From assembly GCA_009702325.1 (NCBI GenBank), contig WLID01000001.1:62001-126000 (forward strand): a DNA stretch of 64,000 nucleotides, given 5' to 3'. Below the pieces are notes generated by a model, which saw nothing but the letters and a program-made list of their open reading frames with translations, did no database searches and was not told where the DNA came from. The translations under genes were made by a program, and so were the position numbers. This DNA comes from Actinomycetota bacterium (GTDB lineage: Bacteria; Actinomycetota; Thermoleophilia; Gaiellales; Gaiellaceae). Position 1 is the first letter of the stretch, and each line of letters opens with the position of its first letter. Below, in pieces: positions 37,630 to 46,765 of the stretch.

Positions 37630-39711
37630 ATGAAGAGATTTCTCGCCGCCTGCCTGATCGTGCTCGCGGCGCCCGCAGCAGCTCACGCTTCGGACGTCTC
37701 GATGACGGTTCGTGACGTCCCGCTTGGGGCGCGTTCGCTGCAGTCCGTCTCGGGCCCACCGTCGTTCGACATGCTCGCGGTTCACTGGCGCGGCAAGGGC
37801 AGTGTCTCGTTCCGTACGCGCTCAGCCGATGGACGCTGGTCGGCATGGCAGATTGCTGATGCCGACACCGGGCCTGATCCCGGCTCGCCAGAGTCACACC
37901 CGGGGTGGAACGACGGCACCCTCGCCTGGGTTGGCCCCTCGACGCAAGCGGCATTTCGTACGAGTGGCAAGGTGAGGGCCCTCAAGGCGTATTACGTCTC
38001 GTCGAAGCCACGGCGGACGACAGCTCGCACGCTCGCGGTCGCCGGCTCCCCAGCGATCGTTGCGCGATCAGCGTGGGCAGCCGACACGAAGATCGTGACG
38101 ACGAAGCCGGCACTTAGCCCGACGATCAGGCTCGCGATCGTCCATCACACGGCGAGCACGAACGCCTACACACCGGCGCAGAGCGCGGCGATCGTTCGGG
38201 GCATTCAGCTCTACCACGTCCAAGGAAATCACTGGAACGACATTGGCTACAACTTCCTCGTCGACCGCTTCGGCACGATCTACGAGGGTCGCGGGGGTGG
38301 CATCGAGCAGAACGTCATCGGTGCCCACTCGCTCGGGTTCAACAAGGACACGGTCGGGATCGCGTTGATCGGCGACTTCGACGGCGCGGCTCCAACCGAT
38401 GCGATGCGCCAGGCGCTCGTCAAGCTGCTCGCCTGGCGACTCGACGTCGCGCACCTCGACCCCCTCGCGACCACAACCTACGTGTCGGGCGGGAACTTGA
38501 AGTTCGCGCGGGGAACGAAGGTGACGCTCGCCGTGATCTCCGGTCATCGCGACACCTACCTCACCGACTGCCCCGGCAAAGAGATGTCGACACTGCTTCC
38601 AGCAGTCGCACAAGAAGTTGCCGCAACCGGTTTGCCGAAGCTCTACGCGCCCACCGTCACCGGCACGCTGGGAGGCCCTGTCCACTTCCGCGCAACGCTC
38701 TCGAGTGCGATCCCCTGGTCGATCACCGTCACGAACACAGCGGGCACAGTCGTTGGCCACAACGCGGGGACGAGCTCGACGATCGACTGGACGTGGAACG
38801 CGACGGGCGTGACCGGAAAAGTGACGTGGGTGATCGACGGAGGGCCCTCCCTGAAGAGCGCGACGGGGACATTGGGATCGGGTTCATCAGCCCCGGTCGA
38901 GCTCCTCACGAGTGTCACGGTCGCCCCGACCACGATCACACCGATGACACCGGCCACGACGTCGACGGTGATCCAATTTGCCTTGTCGATACCCGCCAAC
39001 GTTTCGATCCTCGTGTATCCGGATGCGGGCAGTAAGCCTGTCGCATCGCTGTTTGCCGGTGCTCTTCCCGCGGGCCCGCAGAGCGTCCAGCGCGACCTCA
39101 GCGTGCTTGCCACAGGCAGGTACCGACTCGTCCTGACCGCATCACCAGCGGGAGGTGTGCCGGTCAGCCGTTCGCAGTCGATCGTCGTCGACAGGACGAT
39201 TAGCGCACTGACCGTCTCCGCACCGTTGATCTCGCCAAACGGGGATGGCTACCTCGACGCGACACAGTTCACCTTCGCGCTTGAGCGGACCGTTCCCATT
39301 CAGGTTTCGATTCAGCGCGCGGGGGCGATCGTCGCGACGGTCTACACGGGCGAGCTTGGCCCAGGTGCCCAAGCCCTCGTCTGGCTCGGCACGGCGAACG
39401 GTGCGTCACTACCCGACGGCGAGTACCAGGTCGTTGTGACAGAGATCGATCCGTACGGCAGCGTCTCGGCGATCGGGACATTCATCTCCGACACAACCGG
39501 CCCAACGCTGACGCTCATCGATCCGTCGACCCTCACGTTCACGCTGAGCGAGCCAGCATCGGTCACGGTTGTGGTGAATGGTCAAACGCTCGTCCAGAGC
39601 GAGCCAGCAGGGACGTTCCGCTTCCCCTACGCCGGCCCGCCACCAACGTCGATCTCGGCATCCGCGCGAGATGCCGCAGGCAACACCGGCCCGCCCGTTA
39701 CGAGTCCGTGA
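37630..39711 (+). CDS. Secreted N-acetylmuramoyl-L-alanine amidase (PGRP type)
   Basis: A 693-residue secreted protein. The signal peptide [20 protein letters not shown] is clear. After a ~130-residue N-terminal domain comes the PGRP/amidase_2 domain (about 140-335): zinc ligands in [44 protein letters not shown], and [15 protein letters not shown] carrying the second His and the Cys/Asp. The C-terminal 330 residues form beta-sandwich modules including an FlgD-like [16 protein letters not shown] repeat, probably for wall or surface binding. It cleaves the lactyl-peptide bond of peptidoglycan. It converges with birA by a 14-nt overlap. Confidence 0.9.
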   Translation: MKRFLAACLIVLAAPAAAHASDVSMTVRDVPLGARSLQSVSGPPSFDMLAVHWRGKGSVSFRTRSADGRWSAWQIADADTGPDPGSPESHPGWNDGTLAWVGPSTQAAFRTSGKVRALKAYYVSSKPRRTTARTLAVAGSPAIVARSAWAADTKIVTTKPALSPTIRLAIVHHTASTNAYTPAQSAAIVRGIQLYHVQGNHWNDIGYNFLVDRFGTIYEGRGGGIEQNVIGAHSLGFNKDTVGIALIGDFDGAAPTDAMRQALVKLLAWRLDVAHLDPLATTTYVSGGNLKFARGTKVTLAVISGHRDTYLTDCPGKEMSTLLPAVAQEVAATGLPKLYAPTVTGTLGGPVHFRATLSSAIPWSITVTNTAGTVVGHNAGTSSTIDWTWNATGVTGKVTWVIDGGPSLKSATGTLGSGSSAPVELLTSVTVAPTTITPMTPATTSTVIQFALSIPANVSILVYPDAGSKPVASLFAGALPAGPQSVQRDLSVLATGRYRLVLTASPAGGVPVSRSQSIVVDRTISALTVSAPLISPNGDGYLDATQFTFALERTVPIQVSIQRAGAIVATVYTGELGPGAQALVWLGTANGASLPDGEYQVVVTEIDPYGSVSAIGTFISDTTGPTLTLIDPSTLTFTLSEPASVTVVVNGQTLVQSEPAGTFRFPYAGPPPTSISASARDAAGNTGPPVTSP

Positions 39712-40222
39712 GCTGCGCGGCCCAGGCGTCGTACCCGGCCTCAAGGCGCTCAAGGATCTCAACCAGCAACTCAAGCCGATCAGCGTTGACGTAGCCCGAG
39801 TCGGGCCACGGCGTGCTCCCCACATTGATGCCGATACCAAGCACGACCCGATCGGTTGCGTCGGCGAGGATGCCCGCAACCTTCAGCCCATTGAGTAGGA
39901 CGTCGTTCGGGTGTTTGATCGTCGAACCGGGGATGGCGCCCGAGACCGCAGCGGCCGCGACCAGCGTGATCTCGGGCCAGCGTGCGACCGGCTGGGGCGG
40001 CCGCAGTGTCACAGAGAACTTCAGCCCCGTACTCGGCTCGTCAACCCAGACCCGGCCGAGGCGTCCGCGACCCTTCGTTTGATGCTCGGCAAGCGCCACG
40101 GTGCCATGCGGAGCGTCAGCAGGCGCTAGATGTTGCGTCGATTCGGTCTCGACGGCGTAGACATAGGGCCGCCCGAAGAGTCCGCGCAATTGAGGGGTCA
40201 CAACCTCCGGTGTCAGGTGCAC
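39698..40222 (-). CDS. birA: Biotin--[acetyl-CoA-carboxylase] ligase
   Basis: A 174-residue BirA without the N-terminal HTH repressor domain, so only a ligase. The biotinyl-AMP site is KGRGRLGRVW, with the family segments TESTQ, GLKFSVTLRP, IKHPNDVLLNGLKVAGIL and VLGIGINV. It attaches biotin to the BCCP subunit used by AccA/AccD encoded nearby; accB and accC are not in the window. Start GTG 40220-40222 lies 6 nt after a minus-strand TACTCT box. It is shorter than usual, lacking most of the C-terminal SH3-like domain. Confidence 0.88.
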   Translation of the reverse strand: MHLTPEVVTPQLRGLFGRPYVYAVETESTQHLAPADAPHGTVALAEHQTKGRGRLGRVWVDEPSTGLKFSVTLRPPQPVARWPEITLVAAAAVSGAIPGSTIKHPNDVLLNGLKVAGILADATDRVVLGIGINVGSTPWPDSGYVNADRLELLVEILERLEAGYDAWAAQLTDS

Positions 40223-40227
40223 CGAAC

Positions 40228-40234
40228 TAGAGTA
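40228..40234. promoter_or_regulatory. Overlapping divergent -10 boxes (birA / ECF sigma)
   Basis: TAGAGT on the plus strand (40228-40233) and TACTCT on the minus strand (40234-40229) overlap by 5 bp. The plus box ends 9 nt before the sigma GTG and the minus box ends 6 nt before the birA GTG. Only 20 bp separate the two start codons, so both mRNAs must be leaderless or nearly so and compete for one 7-bp symmetrical element. Confidence 0.55.
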
Positions 40235-40242
40235 CGGGTGAC

Positions 40243-40845
40243 GTGCAACCCTCAGATGCCGCCAGCCGTCGAACGTTAAGTGACGCGCCCCGTTCATCCG
40301 GTCTCGACCTCGACCGTCTCTCCGACCCAATTCTCGTGAGGCGAGCGAAGGATGGCGATCGTGCCGCGCTTGAGGTGCTCTGCGTCCGCCACGAGCCGCG
40401 AGTGCAGCGCCTTGCGCTTCATCTGCTGCGCGATCCCGAAGATGCGCGGGATGCGAGCCAAGACGCTCTCGCAAAAGTCGTCGTGCGACTCCGCCAATAC
40501 CGCGGCGAATCGCAGTTCTCGACGTGGCTGCACCGCCTGGTCGTGAACACGTGCAAGGACTTCGCGCAAGCACGGCAGGCACGGCGCACAGAACCGCTCG
40601 AAGCCGATAACAGGCGGGCCATCGATGGCGACCCTGCTGTCGCCGCTGCAGCAGCCGAGACACGGCGCGAGCTCGGCGCGTGCCTCGCTGAACTCCCACG
40701 GGCACAGGCAACCGTCGTAGCATTGAAGGACGCGTTCGATCTTGGCTTTGGCGAAATCGCCAAAGCCACAGGTCTTCCCGTCGGTACCGCCAAGTCCTAT
40801 GCCCATCGCGGGCGCAAACGACTCCAGGAGCGTCTATCTGCATGA
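40243..40845 (+). CDS. ECF-type RNA polymerase sigma factor
   Basis: A 200-residue sigma factor with region 2 (LVRRAKDGDRAALEVLCVRHEP, LRDPEDARDASQDALAKVVV, GESQFSTWLHRLVVNTCKDF) and region 4 with an HTH (FGEIAKATGLPVGTAKSYAHRGRKRL). No anti-sigma gene is adjacent; instead its ATGA overlap with fabZ makes it the first gene of the fatty-acid operon. It may control its own operon or a membrane-lipid regulon (inference). Confidence 0.9.
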   Translation: MQPSDAASRRTLSDAPRSSGLDLDRLSDPILVRRAKDGDRAALEVLCVRHEPRVQRLALHLLRDPEDARDASQDALAKVVVRLRQYRGESQFSTWLHRLVVNTCKDFAQARQARRTEPLEADNRRAIDGDPAVAAAAAETRRELGACLAELPRAQATVVALKDAFDLGFGEIAKATGLPVGTAKSYAHRGRKRLQERLSA

Positions 40846-41273
40846 GCGATGTCGTCCTCACCCGTGAACAGATCGAAGAGATCCTTCCCCACCGTGCGCC
40901 GTTCCTTCTGATCGACGAGGTTGTCGAGCTTGTTCCTGGCTCGCGGGTCGTGGCGCGGAAGACCGTCACCGAGGAGGATTGCGCCGGTCACTTCCCGGGC
41001 AACCCGATCTTTCCCGGCGTGAAGACCGTCGAGGCACTCGCGCAGTGCGGCGCGGTTGCGGTGCTCTCGCTCCCCGAAAACCGAGGCAAGCTCGCGCTCT
41101 TTGCGGGTATCGACGACATCCGCTTCAAGCGCATCTGTCGTCCAGGCGACGTGCTCGATCTCGAGTGTGAGGTCGAGACGGTGCGCGGGCCGATCGGCAA
41201 AGGAAAGGTGCGCGCGAGCGTTGGAGGCCAGCTCGCCGCCCGCGGCTCATTGACCTTCGCGGTGGGCGAGTGA
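40842..41273 (+). CDS. fabZ: (3R)-hydroxyacyl-ACP dehydratase FabZ
   Basis: A 143-residue hot-dog-fold dehydratase. The catalytic His is in GHFPGNPIFPGV and the Glu in KTVEALAQCGAVAV. Start features LTREQIEEILPHRAPFLLIDEV. It removes water from 3-hydroxyacyl-ACP in each elongation cycle. Its ATG overlaps the sigma stop (ATGA) and its stop overlaps the fabH GTG (GTGA). FabZ at the head of the operon before fabH is unusual but not unique. Confidence 0.95.
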   Translation: MSDVVLTREQIEEILPHRAPFLLIDEVVELVPGSRVVARKTVTEEDCAGHFPGNPIFPGVKTVEALAQCGAVAVLSLPENRGKLALFAGIDDIRFKRICRPGDVLDLECEVETVRGPIGKGKVRASVGGQLAARGSLTFAVGE

Positions 41274-42274
41274 AGGGGCGTATCGCAGGCCCCCGGGTCT
41301 CGATCACCGGTCTTGGAACCTACGCGCCCGAGAAGGTCGTCACAAACGATGACCTCTCGAAGCTCGTTGAGACCAACGACGAATGGATTCGGAGCCGCAC
41401 CGGGATTCGCGAGCGGCGTATGGCGGCGCCGGAGGAGGCGTCGTCTGACCTCGCGATTGCTGCATCCCGTGACGCGCTCGCAAATGCCGGTGTCGATCCT
41501 GCCGAGATCGACCTCGTCATCGTCGCGACGGTTACACCCGACATGCTCTTCCCGGCAACCGCCGCCCTCGTTGCGACGGCGCTCGGAATGACCAACGCTG
41601 CAGCCTACGACCTGTCGGCGGGCTGCACAGGGTTTGTGTACGCGCTGTCACAGGGGTACGGGTCGATCGCCTCGGGCGTTGCCAAGAAGGTGCTTGTCGT
41701 CGGCGTTGACGTGCTCTCGCGCGTCGTCGATTGGACCGACCGTTCGACCCTCGTGCTCTTCGGCGACGGAGCTGGCGCAGTCGTGCTGGAACAGGTCGAA
41801 AGCGGCGGCTTCCTCGGCTTCGAACTTGGGGCAGACGGTGCCGGTGGCGAGAGCCTCTGGCTGCCATGCAGCGGGTCGCGTCTCAGCGAAGAGACCGAGC
41901 GGACATTGCGCATGAACGGCCGCGAGGTATTCAAGTTCGCAACGCGAATCATGATTAGTTCCGCAGAGGCGATCCTCGATACGTGCGGCAAGAAGGTAGA
42001 CGACATCGATGTCTACGTTCCGCACCAAGCGAACGTCCGTATCATCGATCACGCTGCGGAAAGGCTCGGGATCCCCGAGGAGAAAGTCATAGTGAATGCC
42101 GACCGCTACGGGAACACCTCATCAGGTTCGATCCCGTTGGCGCTTGGCGAAGCGGTCACGGACGGACGGCTCCGTCCAGGAGCGCTTGTTTTGATGACAG
42201 GTATGGGTGCGGGCCTCACCTGGGGTTCCGCCCTCATCGAATGGACAATCGGAATGAACGGAGCGACCGAATGA
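41270..42274 (+). CDS. fabH: 3-oxoacyl-ACP synthase III
   Basis: A 334-residue FabH that starts fatty-acid chains from an acyl-CoA and malonyl-ACP. The catalytic triad is Cys in LSAGCTGFVYAL, His in VPHQANVRI and Asn in NADRYGNTSSGS. GLGTYAPEKVVTNDDLSK is the typical N-terminus. Its selectivity for acetyl- or branched-CoA cannot be told from sequence. Its GTG overlaps the fabZ stop and its TGA overlaps the fabD ATG. Confidence 0.96.
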   Translation: MKGRIAGPRVSITGLGTYAPEKVVTNDDLSKLVETNDEWIRSRTGIRERRMAAPEEASSDLAIAASRDALANAGVDPAEIDLVIVATVTPDMLFPATAALVATALGMTNAAAYDLSAGCTGFVYALSQGYGSIASGVAKKVLVVGVDVLSRVVDWTDRSTLVLFGDGAGAVVLEQVESGGFLGFELGADGAGGESLWLPCSGSRLSEETERTLRMNGREVFKFATRIMISSAEAILDTCGKKVDDIDVYVPHQANVRIIDHAAERLGIPEEKVIVNADRYGNTSSGSIPLALGEAVTDGRLRPGALVLMTGMGAGLTWGSALIEWTIGMNGATE

Positions 42275-43191
42275 CGAAAATCGCCTTCATGTTCCCTGGT
42301 CAGGGCGCATTCGAGCCCGGCATGGGCCGCGAAATCGCCGAGGCCGTCCCCGCCGCAATGAGGGTGTACGAGGAAGGCTCGGCCGCATCTGGGCTCGACC
42401 TCAAGCGGCTCTGCTTTGAGGGCACCGTCGAGGAGCTCGTTGAAACAGAAGTTCAGCAGCCCGCACTTGTCACGACCTGCCTTGCGATTAATGCCGCCCT
42501 TCGCGACCGTGGCATCGAGCCCGACTACGTCGTCGGACACTCCGTCGGCGAGTTTTCCGCACTCGGTGCGTCGAACGCGCTCAGCGTGACCGAGGCGATC
42601 GCGCTTGTCCGCGAGCGCGGTCTGCAGATGGCAGCTGCCGCCAAGGAGGCGCCGGGATCGATGGCCGCGATCCTTGGGCTTGCAGACGACGTCGTCGAAA
42701 ACATCTGCCGTAGGATCGCGAACGTCTGGCCCGCGAACTACAACTGCCCGGGCCAGCTCGTCGTCTCGGGTGAGGATGCCGCGATCGAGGAGTGCATCGA
42801 AGTTGCACAGCGCGAAGGTGCGCGTCGTGCTGTCCGCCTCAAGGTGAGCGGTGCCTTTCACTCGCCACTCGTTGCGCTCGCCGGTGAGCGTCTGAAGCCG
42901 ACGATCGACCGCATCGACTTCAAGACACCCACCGCCAACGTCATGTCGACGGTCACCGCGAAGCTTGAAGAGGCGGCGCGCTACCCCTCGCTGCTCGTCG
43001 AGCAGTTGACCGCCCCGGTGCGGTTCACGCAGGCCGCGCGGGCGATGGTCGACCAGGGCGTCACCACGTTCGTCGAGGTTGGACCCGGCAATGTGCTGAG
43101 CGGTTTACTGAAGCGCATCGATGGCTCCGTCCGTTCGTACTCCGTCAATGATCTGAAGTCTCTCGACGCGGCTGTGAGCGAGCTTGGCTGA
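42271..43191 (+). CDS. fabD: Malonyl-CoA:ACP transacylase
   Basis: A 306-residue FabD loading malonate onto ACP. Motifs are MFPGQGAFEPGMGREIAE, Gln of QQPALVTTCLA, the Ser nucleophile in VGHSVGEFSALGA, Arg in LVRERGLQM and His in SGAFHSPLV. It starts at ATG 42271, overlapping fabH by ATGA; codons further upstream in frame read fabH out of frame. fabG starts inside its last codons. Confidence 0.96.
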   Translation: MTKIAFMFPGQGAFEPGMGREIAEAVPAAMRVYEEGSAASGLDLKRLCFEGTVEELVETEVQQPALVTTCLAINAALRDRGIEPDYVVGHSVGEFSALGASNALSVTEAIALVRERGLQMAAAAKEAPGSMAAILGLADDVVENICRRIANVWPANYNCPGQLVVSGEDAAIEECIEVAQREGARRAVRLKVSGAFHSPLVALAGERLKPTIDRIDFKTPTANVMSTVTAKLEEAARYPSLLVEQLTAPVRFTQAARAMVDQGVTTFVEVGPGNVLSGLLKRIDGSVRSYSVNDLKSLDAAVSELG

Positions 43192-43912
43192 GTTCGCGTC
43201 GCTCGAGGGCAAGACGGCACTCGTCACCGGAGGTTCGCGAGGAATCGGTGCGGCAATTGCGCGCGAGCTCTCCCGTGCGGGCGCTTCGGTTGTTGTTGGC
43301 TACCGCGCAGGTGCCGAAGAGGCTGAGGCGTTGGCGAAGGAGATCGGCGGTCGCGCGATCGCTGCCGATGTGTCGACCGCCGAGGATGCAGAGCGGCTCG
43401 TGAACGAGGCGGGCGACCTGGACATTCTCGTCAATAACGCGGGCCTCACACGCGACGGATTGCTCGCTCGCATGTCAGATGATGACTGGCACACCGTCAT
43501 TGAGACGAACCTCAGCTCGGTGTTCTACACCTGCCGTGCCGTGACTCGGCCGATGATGAAGAAGCGTGCTGGCGTGATCGTCAACGTCAGCTCTATCGTC
43601 GGCATCCACGGCAACTGGGGCCAGACGAACTACGCAGCGTCGAAGGCGGGCATCATCGGCTTCACGAAGTCCCTCGCGCGCGAACTCGGTTCGCGCAACG
43701 TGCGTGCCAATGTGGTTGCGCCTGGGTACATCGCGACGCGCCTCACCGACGTTTTGCCCGACGAGGTTCGCACCGCGATGCTCGAGCAGACGCCGCTGGC
43801 GCGCCTCGGGGAGCCGGACGACGTTGCCGGGGCGGTACGGTTCCTTTGTTCCGACGCAGCATCGTTCATCACGGGCGAGGTTGTGCTCGTTGATGGCGGA
43901 ATGGGGATGTAG
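43184..43912 (+). CDS. fabG: 3-oxoacyl-ACP reductase FabG
   Basis: A 242-residue SDR, starting at TTG 43184 (8-nt overlap with fabD). Motifs are VTGGSRGIGAAIA, DILVNNAGLTRDGLL, VSSIVG with catalytic Ser, YAASKAGIIGFTKSLARELGSRNVRANVVAPGYI and SFITGEVVLVDGGMGM. All active-site residues (Asn, Ser, Tyr, Lys) are present, and the C-terminal signature is that of authentic FabG. It is separated by only 24 bp from fabF, with GGGAG before the fabF start. Confidence 0.95.
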   Translation: MAEFASLEGKTALVTGGSRGIGAAIARELSRAGASVVVGYRAGAEEAEALAKEIGGRAIAADVSTAEDAERLVNEAGDLDILVNNAGLTRDGLLARMSDDDWHTVIETNLSSVFYTCRAVTRPMMKKRAGVIVNVSSIVGIHGNWGQTNYAASKAGIIGFTKSLARELGSRNVRANVVAPGYIATRLTDVLPDEVRTAMLEQTPLARLGEPDDVAGAVRFLCSDAASFITGEVVLVDGGMGM

Positions 43913-43936
43913 TTCGATGCAAGGGAGACGGCAGGC

Positions 43937-45193
43937 ATGAGCGACAACGGGCGCAGGCGGGTGGTCGTCACCGGCCTTGGCATGGTCAGTCCACTCGGAA
44001 ATGACTTCGAGACGTCGTGGTCGCGCCTCCTTGCGGGCGAGAGCGGCGTTGGCCCGATCACGCAGTTTGACCACACCGAATATCCCGTCCACTTTGCCTG
44101 CGAACTGAAGGATTTCGATCCCACCAACTGGGTTGAGCGCAAGGCGTCGCGGCGAATGGACCGGTTCGCGCAGATGGCGATCGCTGCCGCCCACCAAGCG
44201 CACGCAGATTCGGGCGTGAACGTCGCCGACGATCCGACGCGCATGGGCGTGTCGATCGCGACCGGCATCGGTGGTCTCGCATCGTTCCAGGAGTGCTACG
44301 ACACGCTGCGCGACCGTGGGCCCGATCGTGTGAGCCCCTTCTCGATCCCGTCGATCATTCCGAACATGGGAACGGCGTGGGTCTCGATCGAACTTGGTGT
44401 CAAGGGTCCGGTCATGAGCGAGTGCACCGCGTGCGCGGCGTCGAACATGGCAATCGGCTCAGCGCTCGACGAGATCCGCAACGGCCGAGCCGACGTGATG
44501 TTCGCGGGTGGCACCGAAGCGCCGATCACACGGGTTGGCGTGGCGGGCTTCGACGCAATGCGCGCACTCTCTCGCCGCAATGAGGATCCAGAACGTGCTT
44601 CCCGACCGTTCGAGCGTGATCGTGACGGCCTCGTGATGGGTGAAGCTGCAGCCGTGCTTGTGCTCGAGGAACTTGAACGCGCGAAGGCACGTGGCGCGAG
44701 GATCTACGGCGAGCTCATCGGCTATGGAATGTCTGCCGACGCGTCGCACATCACCGAGCCGGACCCGACAGGTGAAAGCCCTGCGCGTTCGATGCGGATG
44801 GCTATGGAAGATGCACGCGTTGACCCGTCCGAGATTGGCTACATCAACGCCCACGCAACCTCGACGCCGATCGGCGACACCTCCGAAACACGGGTGATCA
44901 AGCTCGCTCTCGGTGAAGAGAACGCGTACAAGACGACGATCTCCTCCACCAAGGGGGCGACTGGCCACTGCTTCGGTGCTGCGGGTGCGATCGAAGCGGT
45001 GTTCACAACGCTCGCGCTGCGAGATCGGCGCGTGCCACCAACGATCAACTATGAGAATCCCGATCCGACGTGCGACCTTGACTACGTACCGAACGTCGCA
45101 CGCGACCTGCCGAACTTGAATGTCGCTCTTTCAAACTCGTTCGGATTCGGCGGCCACAACGCCACTATCGTCCTGCGCCGCTACGAGGGGTAG
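43937..45193 (+). CDS. fabF: 3-oxoacyl-ACP synthase II
   Basis: A 418-residue FabF condensing enzyme. The triad is Cys in SECTACAASNMAIGSA, His in INAHATSTPIGDT and His in KGATGHCFGAAGA. GLGMVSPLGNDFETSW is the usual start, and the C-terminus NSFGFGGHNATIVLRRYEG completes the thiolase fold. Normally acpP lies between fabG and fabF or near it, but the 24-bp gap here holds only a ribosome-binding site, so ACP must be encoded elsewhere. Confidence 0.96.
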   Translation: MSDNGRRRVVVTGLGMVSPLGNDFETSWSRLLAGESGVGPITQFDHTEYPVHFACELKDFDPTNWVERKASRRMDRFAQMAIAAAHQAHADSGVNVADDPTRMGVSIATGIGGLASFQECYDTLRDRGPDRVSPFSIPSIIPNMGTAWVSIELGVKGPVMSECTACAASNMAIGSALDEIRNGRADVMFAGGTEAPITRVGVAGFDAMRALSRRNEDPERASRPFERDRDGLVMGEAAAVLVLEELERAKARGARIYGELIGYGMSADASHITEPDPTGESPARSMRMAMEDARVDPSEIGYINAHATSTPIGDTSETRVIKLALGEENAYKTTISSTKGATGHCFGAAGAIEAVFTTLALRDRRVPPTINYENPDPTCDLDYVPNVARDLPNLNVALSNSFGFGGHNATIVLRRYEG

Positions 45194-45199
45194 GCCACG

Positions 45200-46765
45200 G
45201 TGAGGCGCCGTCTTGGCGCAGACAGCGGCGTCGTGCGATGGGCGACGTTCGACTGTTACGGCACCCTGATTGACTGGAACGGCGGAATCCGTCAGGAGAT
45301 CGCACGGGTGTTCGGCGAGGATCGCGCCGACGAGCTGCTGCAGCGCTACCACGAGCTTGAGCCCGTGATTCAGGAAGACGGCACTCTCAGCTATGCAGAC
45401 GTGATGACCGAGGCAATGCGCCAGCTCGGTGCCGCGGAGGCAGACGCGCCCATGTTGGCGGCCTCGCTTCCGTCGTGGCCCGCGTTCCCTGAGGTGCGCG
45501 CCGCGCTCGACGAAGTCCGGTCGCGCGGTTGGCGGCTCGCGATCCTCTCAAATACCGATCCGGCGTTCATCGAGGCTTCGAAGAAGCGGATCGGCGTCTC
45601 GTTCGAGGAGACGATCGTTGCGGCAGACATCAGCTCGTATAAACCATCCCACAAGCATTGGCAGGAGTTCTTCGCCCGCACCGGTGCTGACCCGGCTCAG
45701 CATGTTCACGTCGCGGCGAGCCTCTTCCACGACATCACCCCTGCTAACGAGCTGGGTATTCCGTCGGTGTGGATCAACCGCCTTGACGAGACCCCCGGCC
45801 CGCTCTCGCAGCCAACGAGAGAGCTCCGTGAGCTGGTCGGCCTGGCGGATACTCTCGACGGGATCGTGCCCTTGCGTTCCGAGAGTGCAACCACTTCACC
45901 CTCGGGGCGGTCTAAGATCGAGATGCCGATGACAGAAACACGTATCGACGTCCAGGTCGAGAGCACGCAAGCGCCGCCGACGGGACAGAAGCACCCGAAC
46001 ACGTGCCCTGGCTGCGGCTCGCATTTCCGAGACGATGAGCTCGCCGAGACGCTGTACGTGTGCGGGCACTGCGGCCATCACTTCCCGATGCCGTCACACG
46101 CGCGTATCGCCTGGCTCACCGATCCCGGTTCGTTCGTCGAGGACGCGGCGGGCGTCCGCTCCGGCGACCCCCTCTCGTTCTTCGACCTCCGCTCCTACGG
46201 TGAGCGGCTTGCGGAAGCCGAACTCAACACTGGCCTTGGCGAAGCGCTGATCATCGGATCCGGAACAGTTGATGGCCGCCCGCTGGAGCTGGCGGTTATG
46301 GACTTCTCGTTCATGGGCGGTTCGATGGGGAGCGCGGTTGGCGAGAAATTCGTTCGGGCCGCCGACGCGGCCATCGAACGCGGCACCCCGCTCCTTGCGG
46401 TGCCGAGCTCCGGTGGCGCCCGCATGCAGGAAGGCATCTTCTCGTTGATGCAGCTGCCAAAGACGGTGGCTGCCGTCGAGGATCTGCACGACGCAGGCCT
46501 TCCCTTCTTCGTGTTGATGGCGCACCCAACAACCGCTGGCGTGCTCGCGTCGTTTGCGTCGCTTGGTGACGTCACGATCGCCGAGCCGGGCGCACTGATC
46601 GCCTTCACCGGTCGCCGTGTGATTGAAGGCACGACCCGCGAGAAGCTCCCCGAAGACTTCGGGAAGGCCGAGCAGAACCTCCGCTTCGGCCACCTTGACG
46701 CCATCCTCCCTCGATCGGAGCAGCGGCCCTACGTGTCGCGACTCCTCAAACTCTTTGGCCGGTGA
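45200..46765 (+). CDS. accD: HAD hydrolase fused in frame to acetyl-CoA carboxylase carboxyltransferase beta (AccD)
   Basis: A single uninterrupted 521-codon frame. Residues ~15-232 form a haloacid-dehalogenase-type HAD domain: motif I FDCYGTLIDW, motif II ILSNTD, motif III Lys in SSYKPSHKHW, motif IV AASLFHDITPANELG. After a ~35-residue Ser/Thr-rich linker with ATG codons at 45923 and 45929 comes complete AccD (about 244-521): zinc ribbon CPGCGSHF...YVCGHCGHHF, SSGGARMQEG and IGALIAFTGRRVIEGT-like segment. TAAGAT at 45913 could give a separate, leaderless 278-residue AccD. So it may be a fusion, two genes without a stop between, or both. Confidence 0.85.
   Translation: MRRRLGADSGVVRWATFDCYGTLIDWNGGIRQEIARVFGEDRADELLQRYHELEPVIQEDGTLSYADVMTEAMRQLGAAEADAPMLAASLPSWPAFPEVRAALDEVRSRGWRLAILSNTDPAFIEASKKRIGVSFEETIVAADISSYKPSHKHWQEFFARTGADPAQHVHVAASLFHDITPANELGIPSVWINRLDETPGPLSQPTRELRELVGLADTLDGIVPLRSESATTSPSGRSKIEMPMTETRIDVQVESTQAPPTGQKHPNTCPGCGSHFRDDELAETLYVCGHCGHHFPMPSHARIAWLTDPGSFVEDAAGVRSGDPLSFFDLRSYGERLAEAELNTGLGEALIIGSGTVDGRPLELAVMDFSFMGGSMGSAVGEKFVRAADAAIERGTPLLAVPSSGGARMQEGIFSLMQLPKTVAAVEDLHDAGLPFFVLMAHPTTAGVLASFASLGDVTIAEPGALIAFTGRRVIEGTTREKLPEDFGKAEQNLRFGHLDAILPRSEQRPYVSRLLKLFGR
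45913..45931 (+). promoter_or_regulatory. Internal -10 box and starts for stand-alone AccD
   Basis: TAAGAT (45913-45918) is followed by CGAG and an in-frame ATG at 45923, and another at 45929 (10 nt after the box; MTETRIDV). This matches the leaderless pattern of other genes here and could express AccD without the HAD domain. It lies in the poorly conserved linker. Confidence 0.4.

Noticed and set aside
43913-43936. Expected acpP gene between fabG and fabF
   Set aside because: The gap is only 24 bp and holds GGGAG; no ACP reading frame or DSL motif is found in this cluster.
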